NCBI GenBank assembly: GCA_944392185.1
Contig: CALXVW010000048.1
Coordinates: 1-10,745 of the forward strand
DNA from: an uncultured Alphaproteobacteria bacterium
GTDB lineage: Bacteria; Pseudomonadota; Alphaproteobacteria; RF32; CAG-239
Length of the DNA stretch: 10,745 bases
Direction: 5' to 3'
The position numbers and the translations under genes were made by a program. A model generated the notes under the pieces. It searched no databases. It saw only the letters and a program-made list of their open reading frames with translations, and was not told the origin of the DNA. Positions 6,919-10,745 of this stretch are shown piece after piece. Each line of letters opens with the position of its first letter. The first letter of the stretch is position 1.

Positions 6919-7746
6919 ATGGCAAAAATTCATCCGTCAGCAATCATTGAAGAAGGAGCTCAAATTGCAGACAGTGCAGAAATCGGGCCTTTGTGCTGGA
7001 TATCTTCCAAAGCCAAAATAGGCGAGAATGTACGCTTGCTTGGCCGTGTAACCGTCATGGGTGACACCACCATTGGCGAGGGTACGGTAGTTTTCCCCGG
7101 TGCGGTGTTAGGCGGCGGTCCGCAAGATCACGGCAATGAGTTCCAACCAGATGCCAAGTTGGTTATCGGCAAGCGCAATGTTATCCGTGAAAATGTGACC
7201 ATGCACTGTGGTACTCCAAAAGGACAAAACCAAATTCCAGGGGAAGAGCCTGAGAAGCTGATAACCAGAGTAGGCGACGACGGAATGTTTATGGTCAACT
7301 CACACATTGCACATGATTGCGTTGTCGGCAACAATGTGATTATGACCAACAATGCGGTTATCGCCGGGCATGTTCGCTTGGGCGATGGCGTGATTTTGGG
7401 CGGCAATTCCGCCGTGCATCAGTTCTGCCGTATTGGCCGCAAAGCCATGGTTGGAGGTATGTCTGGTGTGGACAGAGATGCTATTCCGTTTGGTATGGTC
7501 ACCGGCGATCGTGGTAAGTTGAGAGGCTTGAATGTAATTGGCCTAAAGAGAAGCGGTTTTGATGAACACACGGTAAAATCCATCACCAGAGCCTTTATGT
7601 TCCTGTTTAAGGGCAAAGAGGGAAGCTTTGAAAGTCGCTTGGCTGAGGCCAAAGAGAAGTTCAAAGACAACTCAATGGTAATGGAACAGTTGAAGTTTAT
7701 TGACGAGGCTTTAGCCGGCCGCCGCAATGTAATGCAGGCAGACTAA
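6919..7746 (+). CDS. lpxA: UDP-N-acetylglucosamine 3-O-acyltransferase LpxA
   Basis: LpxA catalyses the first step of lipid A synthesis, moving a 3-hydroxyacyl chain from ACP to the 3-OH of UDP-GlcNAc. The 275-residue protein starts with hexapeptide repeats (IGENVRLLGRVTVMGDTTIG). The catalytic His is H132 in HIAHDC; H167 lies in GNSAVHQFC. VMVGG-type sequence is kept as MVGGMSG (177–183); Gly180 appears to align with the E. coli chain-length ruler Gly173, which would allow a long hydroxyacyl chain (inference). NVIGLKRSGF opens the C-terminal helical domain. It is about 13 residues longer than the E. coli enzyme, partly from an extra segment around 101–115, and the usual HRGT reads HCGT. AAGGA (6906–6910) lies eight bases before the ATG. 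It is separated from fabZ by about 4.6 kb, so it probably needs its own promoter; none is convincing in the AT-rich leader. Confidence 0.97.
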   Translation: MAKIHPSAIIEEGAQIADSAEIGPLCWISSKAKIGENVRLLGRVTVMGDTTIGEGTVVFPGAVLGGGPQDHGNEFQPDAKLVIGKRNVIRENVTMHCGTPKGQNQIPGEEPEKLITRVGDDGMFMVNSHIAHDCVVGNNVIMTNNAVIAGHVRLGDGVILGGNSAVHQFCRIGRKAMVGGMSGVDRDAIPFGMVTGDRGKLRGLNVIGLKRSGFDEHTVKSITRAFMFLFKGKEGSFESRLAEAKEKFKDNSMVMEQLKFIDEALAGRRNVMQAD

Positions 7747-7763
7747 GAGCTCATAAATTTAAG

Positions 7764-7802
7764 TTTGGGGAGTTTGCCTATTGCCAACTCCCCAAAATTT
7801 TA
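7764..7802 (+). terminator. Perfect 11-bp hairpin between lpxA and lpxI: terminator or attenuator
   Basis: TTTGGGGAGTT (7764–7774) pairs perfectly with AACTCCCCAAA (7786–7796) around an 11-base loop and is followed by ATTTTATT. This resembles an intrinsic terminator with a modest T-run. It lies 18 bases after the lpxA stop, within a 94-bp gap before the next gene of the same pathway. Partial termination or 3'-end protection of lpxA mRNA are both possible. Confidence 0.6.
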
Positions 7803-7840
7803 TTATAACCAAAAAAGAGATAACAAGCAGAAGCGAGAAC

Positions 7841-8680
7841 ATGACTTCACAACAGCGCAAATTGGGTATTATTGCCGGGGGCGGAACAATTCCGGCTCAA
7901 TTAATCCGCCATTGCCAAGAGCAGGGGCGAGATTTTTTTGTTTTAGCCATAGAAGGCAATGCAGATAAAAACACAGTAAATGAAAATGTGCCGCACCAGT
8001 GGATAAGGATTGGCCAGGCAGGCACAGGTTTCAAACGTTTTGCCGAAGAGAAGGTCCAAGACGTGATAATGATAGGCACCATTCGCCGCCCGAGTTTTTT
8101 TGATTTGGTGCCGGATTTGCGCACCACGGCGTTTTTTGCCAAGATTGGGACCAAAGCTTTGGGCGATGACGGTATTTTGCGTGCACTGGTTAAAGAGATT
8201 GAGGCAGAAGGCATGCAGGTGAAAGGTGTGCATGAGGTGATGTCAGACTTGCTGGTAAAAGAAGGTGTGCTGGGCAAGAAGAAGCCGGATAAACAAGCCC
8301 TATCTGATATCAAAAGAGGAATAGAGGTGGCAACCGAGCTTGGGCGTTTGGATGTCGGTCAGGCAGTGGTGGTACAGCAAGGATTGGTTTTGGGAGTTGA
8401 GGGCATAGAAGGCACCGATGAGCTCATCCGCCGTTGCGGGGATTATCGCCGCAAGGGAGTGGGCGGTGTGCTGGTTAAATTGCGCAAGCCCGAGCAAGAT
8501 ATGCGAATAGATTTGCCCACTATCGGCACTCGCACCATAGAAAGAGCACATGAGGCAGGTTTGAGAGGAGTTGCCGTTCATACCGGGAATGGGTTGATTG
8601 TAGATGAGAAAGAGGTAATCCGCTTGGCTGATAAATATGGAATGTTTGTAGTAGGAGTGACCCCCGGTGAAAACTTCTGA
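7841..8680 (+). CDS. lpxI: UDP-2,3-diacylglucosamine pyrophosphatase LpxI
   Basis: LpxI hydrolyses UDP-2,3-diacylglucosamine to lipid X and UMP. It replaces LpxH in alphaproteobacteria and some other groups. From the chosen ATG it is 279 residues, close to the Caulobacter enzyme. The N-terminal LGIIAGGGTIPAQLI (8–22) is the family's glycine-rich opening. The C-terminal domain has the signature KPEQDMRIDLPTIG (216–229), holding the acidic residues of the active site (Asp220, Asp224), and then VHTGNGLIV. A longer frame opens at TTG 7781, but that codon lies in the loop of the upstream hairpin and the added residues are not LpxI-like, so ATG 7841 is preferred. Its Shine-Dalgarno sequence is weak. 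The 3' end overlaps lpxB by 14 nt, implying translational coupling. Confidence 0.95.
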   Translation: MTSQQRKLGIIAGGGTIPAQLIRHCQEQGRDFFVLAIEGNADKNTVNENVPHQWIRIGQAGTGFKRFAEEKVQDVIMIGTIRRPSFFDLVPDLRTTAFFAKIGTKALGDDGILRALVKEIEAEGMQVKGVHEVMSDLLVKEGVLGKKKPDKQALSDIKRGIEVATELGRLDVGQAVVVQQGLVLGVEGIEGTDELIRRCGDYRRKGVGGVLVKLRKPEQDMRIDLPTIGTRTIERAHEAGLRGVAVHTGNGLIVDEKEVIRLADKYGMFVVGVTPGENF

Positions 8681-9851
8681 GAATTTGAAAATTTATTTAA
8701 TAGCCGGAGAGCCCTCGGGTGATTTGCTTGGCTCACGCCTAATGCGTGCTTTAAGAGAAAAGACCAAAGGCAAGGTAGAATTTTACGGCCTTGGCGGAGA
8801 CACGATGGAAGCCGCCGGGCTGAAATCTATTTTTGATATTTCGGATTTGGCAATAATGGGCTTGGTAGAGGTTATCCCGAGTATTCCCAAAGTCTTAAGG
8901 CATATCAAAAACACAGTTCAGGACATAGAGCGGGTAAAGCCGGATATTGTGATAACAATAGATAGCTGGAGCTTTTGCGCCAGGGTGCATAAGGCGCTAC
9001 GCAAGTTAAAACTGGGTATTCCGCAACTGCACTATGTTGCTCCTCAAGTTTGGGCTTGGAAGAAAAAACGCGCCCGCACGATGTATAAATATATAGATGC
9101 TTTGATGACGCTTTTGCCGCAAGAACCAAAATATTTTACCCCATATCATCTGGAAACGGTGTTTGTCGGGCACCCGGTAATAGAGAGTGAGGTCCTGCAC
9201 GCAGACGGGCAAGCTTTCAGAGAACGTTTTAATATCCCAAAAGAAAAAAGAATAATAGCGATTTTGCCGGGTTCGCGCAAAACGGAAGTAAGCAAGCTTT
9301 TGCCGGTATTTTTGGAAAGCGGACGCAAATTGCTGGAGAAAGATAAAGATTTTTATTTTGTGATTCCGACTGTGCGGACAGTTTCAAAGCTTGTTAAAGC
9401 CGGAGTGAAAGATAGTGGTTTGCCTCTGATTGTGGTGGAGACACAAGAGGATAGGTACAATGCTTTTCAGGCTTCAAGCGCGGCTATTGCCGCCTCTGGC
9501 ACGGTGGCCTTAGAGTTGGCCATTTGCCATATTCCGCATATTATCGCCTATAAGGTTTCTAAATTGACTGCATGGATAGTTGCCAAGATTATGAAGATTC
9601 AGTTTGTGAATCTCACCAACATAATGCTGGGCCGTTTGGTGGTTCCGGAGCTCTTGCAGGAGCAATGTGTGAGCGGCAATATCACCAATAAGATTTTAGA
9701 ATTGCTGGCTAAAGGCGATTTGTATGAGCGGGAGCAAGAAGGTTTTCGCAAAGTAAAAGAGACTTTGAGTGCAGGGGAGCAAACCCCGAGTGAAAACGCG
9801 GCAGACTTTGTTTTAGAACTGATTTCAAGAAAATCTGAAAAGAAAAAATAA
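8667..9851 (+). CDS. lpxB: Lipid A disaccharide synthase LpxB
   Basis: LpxB (glycosyltransferase family 19) joins UDP-2,3-diacylglucosamine and lipid X into the beta-1,6 lipid A disaccharide at the inner face of the cytoplasmic membrane. The 394-residue product has the hallmark AGEPSGD near the N-terminus (13–19), the YVAPQVWAW segment in the first Rossmann domain, FVGHPV, and ILPGSRKTEV opening the nucleotide-binding half. The start is GTG at 8667, overlapping the end of lpxI in another frame. AGGAG (8653–8657) lies nine bases upstream, inside lpxI, so the two are very probably translated as a coupled pair. The C-terminus is rich in Lys. No clear oddities. Confidence 0.97.
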   Translation: MKTSENLKIYLIAGEPSGDLLGSRLMRALREKTKGKVEFYGLGGDTMEAAGLKSIFDISDLAIMGLVEVIPSIPKVLRHIKNTVQDIERVKPDIVITIDSWSFCARVHKALRKLKLGIPQLHYVAPQVWAWKKKRARTMYKYIDALMTLLPQEPKYFTPYHLETVFVGHPVIESEVLHADGQAFRERFNIPKEKRIIAILPGSRKTEVSKLLPVFLESGRKLLEKDKDFYFVIPTVRTVSKLVKAGVKDSGLPLIVVETQEDRYNAFQASSAAIAASGTVALELAICHIPHIIAYKVSKLTAWIVAKIMKIQFVNLTNIMLGRLVVPELLQEQCVSGNITNKILELLAKGDLYEREQEGFRKVKETLSAGEQTPSENAADFVLELISRKSEKKK

Positions 9852-9882
9852 AAATATAATTGCCAAGAGAAAAAATAAGGAG

Positions 9883-9906
9883 TAGGTTCAAGCCCAACTT
9901 AACCTA
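9883..9906 (+). other. Small stem-loop directly after an orphan Shine-Dalgarno sequence, downstream of lpxB
   Basis: TAGGTT (9883–9888) pairs with AACCTA (9901–9906). Inside, after a bulged C, AAG pairs with CTT around a CCCAA loop. AAGGAG (9877–9882) abuts its 5' side, yet no start codon lies at a usable distance. The following T-run is poor (TTTGTATAA), so it is a weak terminator candidate for the lpx transcript. Confidence 0.4.
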
Positions 9907-9931
9907 TTTGTATAACTCTAATTAAAAAATT

Positions 9932-10231
9932 ATGAAAACACAGATCAATTGCAAGACGCTCTCAGAAATTGCAAAAATCGGTAACTTTCGGTTCCCGCCC
10001 AAATACAATGACGTTAGTGTTTCGGCGCTGGAAACAGATCATGAACAAGCCGGCCCCGGGGACCTGACGTTTGTGTCAGAAAAATCTCCGGCCTCAATTT
10101 ACCGCTGCAAGGCATCGGTAATTCTGGTTATCAAAGAGCTTGGGTGCGTGATTCCTGAGGATGAGGGAGAAGTTGTTCCGGTAAGCAATCCAAAGGCAGT
10201 ATTTGAGCAGCTGAAGAAGGTTTTTGAATGA
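9932..10231 (+). CDS. Stand-alone LpxD N-terminal (UDP-sugar-binding) domain protein, 99 residues
   Basis: The sequence matches the non-repeat N-terminal domain of LpxD and nothing more. It opens with a short helix-forming segment (TLSEIAKIG), then has VSVSALETDHEQAGPGDLTF (positions ~28–47, like the GDISF/GDLSF signature). A strand follows (SVILVIKEL, ~62–70), and it closes with VVPVSNPKAVFEQLKKVF, the counterpart of the NP-x(2)-F stretch in full LpxD. No hexapeptide repeats, catalytic His or acyl-ACP-binding helices follow; a stop and terminator come at once. In LpxD this domain binds the uridine and sugar of the substrate, so acyltransferase activity is not expected. It could be a regulator or partner of the lipid A enzymes, a UDP-sugar sensor, or the decayed start of a second lpxD. 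The clean frame and good terminator favour a maintained small gene. The ATG at 9932 has no evident Shine-Dalgarno sequence. Confidence 0.72.
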   Translation: MKTQINCKTLSEIAKIGNFRFPPKYNDVSVSALETDHEQAGPGDLTFVSEKSPASIYRCKASVILVIKELGCVIPEDEGEVVPVSNPKAVFEQLKKVFE

Positions 10232-10232
10232 G

Positions 10233-10267
10233 AAAAATGCCTCAAGATTTTCTTGAGGCGTTTTTTT
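10233..10267. terminator. Strong bidirectional intrinsic terminator
   Basis: GCCTCAAG (10239–10246) and CTTGAGGC (10252–10259) form an eight-base-pair stem around ATTTT, extended by T·G and AAAAA/TTTTT pairs. Seven T follow on the plus strand (10261–10267), and AAAAA upstream gives a T-run on the minus strand. It lies between two convergent genes and can end both. Confidence 0.88.
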
Positions 10268-10269
10268 AA

Positions 10270-10527
10270 CTATTTTACGGGAACACAACGATGATAATAT
10301 CCGCATCCATCTTCAGGGCAGCTTTCAAGCTCTTCACCATAGTTATAACAATATGTTACGGTCACATCGTAGCCGGGGCATTTTTCGGCGCAAGAAACAG
10401 TATCAGGTTCCAGAGTATTGACTCTATCGGCCATAGAATCAGACCAGTCAGTGATAGCCGTCACCTTGGCTGAAGCTGTATTGGTGCAAAAAACAAATAA
10501 GGCAAGCAGTATAGAAAATTTTTTCAT
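10270..10527 (-). CDS. Small secreted cysteine-rich protein, 85 residues, unknown function
   Basis: The product begins MKKFSILLALFVFCTNTASA, a clear Sec signal peptide with likely cleavage after ASA (residue 20). The Cys at 14 is not in a lipobox context, so a lipoprotein is unlikely. The mature ~65-residue part is acidic and holds six cysteines in the C-terminal two thirds (SCAEKC, TYCYNY, SCPEDGC, HRC), enough for three disulfides, and suggests a compact periplasmic or exported protein. I recognise no family. ATG 10527 is chosen over a longer upstream frame because GGAGG (10536–10540) sits eight bases before it and the signal peptide starts there. It converges on the LpxD-N gene and shares its terminator. 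It diverges from the ComEC-like gene, with which it shares a short intergenic region. Confidence 0.75.
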   Translation of the reverse strand: MKKFSILLALFVFCTNTASAKVTAITDWSDSMADRVNTLEPDTVSCAEKCPGYDVTVTYCYNYGEELESCPEDGCGYYHRCVPVK

Positions 10528-10535
10528 GATAAAAA

Positions 10536-10582
10536 CCTCCGGATTTTTATATAATATAATAACAAAAGTTAAATTATTGCAA
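10536..10582 (-). promoter_or_regulatory. Putative promoter and ribosome binding site of the cysteine-rich protein gene
   Basis: Minus-strand TTGCAA (10582–10577) and TATATT (10558–10553, 5 of 6 to the -10 consensus) are spaced by 18 bases. GGAGG (10540–10536) follows, eight bases before the ATG. The promoter match is moderate in AT-rich DNA; the ribosome binding site is clear. Confidence 0.45.
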
Positions 10583-10612
10583 ATAAGCGAATGGTGAATT
10601 AGATTAATTTTT

Positions 10613-10745
10613 ATGATGAAAATGATAAGAGAATTATGGGTATATTTACACTGCCAGGCAGATCTTGAGCCGGAAAGAAGAAAATTTTGGCTTCCGGTAT
10701 TTTTTGTCATAGGTATCGGACTATATTATTTGTTGCCGCTAGAGC
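10613..10745 (+). CDS. ComEC/Rec2-family membrane protein, N-terminal fragment cut by window end
   Basis: The frame from ATG 10613 (alternative ATGs at 10616 and 10622) stays open to the window edge, giving 44 residues. After a short cytoplasmic stretch comes EPERRKFWLPVFFVIGIGLY and then YLLPLE. This charged ER segment followed by a W-LPV-F-GIG-LY membrane helix and a LP-E turn is typical of the N-terminus of alphaproteobacterial ComEC/Rec2-like proteins. In competent bacteria ComEC forms the inner-membrane channel for incoming single-stranded DNA; many non-competent alphaproteobacteria keep a homologue. No Shine-Dalgarno sequence is obvious, so the exact ATG is unsettled. The competence domain and any beta-lactamase-like domain would lie beyond the window. 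Confidence 0.6.
   Translation, partial: MMKMIRELWVYLHCQADLEPERRKFWLPVFFVIGIGLYYLLPLE

Noticed and set aside
7128..7406. Antisense ORFs within lpxA, lpxI, lpxB and lpxD
   Set aside because: These genes are unmistakable on the plus strand, and the antisense frames show no family features.
7781..7840. N-terminal extension of LpxI from TTG 7781
   Set aside because: The codon lies in the loop of a perfect hairpin, there is no Shine-Dalgarno sequence, and the extra residues do not resemble LpxI, which begins just before LGIIAGGG.
10528..10710. N-terminal extension of the cysteine-rich protein to 146 residues
   Set aside because: The extension would bury a clean Sec signal peptide and a GGAGG site at the inner ATG, and it overlaps the start of the ComEC-like gene.

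Overview
The window is chromosomal DNA of a Gram-negative bacterium, most likely an alphaproteobacterium of moderate to low GC. Evidence: the gene order bamA–lpxD–fabZ–lpxA–lpxI–lpxB, and use of LpxI rather than LpxH for UDP-diacylglucosamine hydrolysis. A gut or host-associated Rhodospirillales-like lineage is my guess, not shown by the sequence.

Layout. 1–2320 (+): the 3' end of bamA (outer-membrane beta-barrel assembly), then lpxD and fabZ at 18–21 nt spacing, closed by a terminator-like hairpin. 2414–6454 (–): one AT-rich gene for a 1346-residue protein. It has a long helical N-terminal part, two copies of a ~100-residue internal repeat, and a C-terminal part that looks like two GNAT-type acyltransferase folds. 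Its overall function is not recognised. 6455–6918: an intergenic stretch with the promoter of that gene, a 21-bp direct repeat on both sides of three tandem GC-rich 76-bp units that fold into hairpins, and a tiny ORF with a strong Shine-Dalgarno sequence. 6919–9851 (+): lpxA, lpxI and lpxB resume the lipid A pathway. 9932–10231 (+): a stand-alone copy of only the N-terminal domain of LpxD, followed by a strong bidirectional terminator. 10270–10527 (–): a small secreted cysteine-rich protein. 10613–end (+): the first codons of a ComEC/Rec2-like membrane protein.

How the genes work together. LpxA puts the first 3-hydroxyacyl chain on UDP-GlcNAc, and LpxD adds the second after LpxC deacetylation (lpxC is not in the window). 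LpxI cleaves UDP-diacylglucosamine to lipid X, and LpxB condenses the two to the lipid A disaccharide. FabZ dehydrates 3-hydroxyacyl-ACP and so competes for the precursor used by LpxA and LpxD. BamA builds the outer membrane that carries the product. The striking point is that the usually continuous fabZ–lpxA junction is split by about 4.6 kb containing the opposite-strand giant gene and the structured repeat array. The best candidates for undescribed biology are that protein, the array, and the orphan LpxD N-terminal domain.
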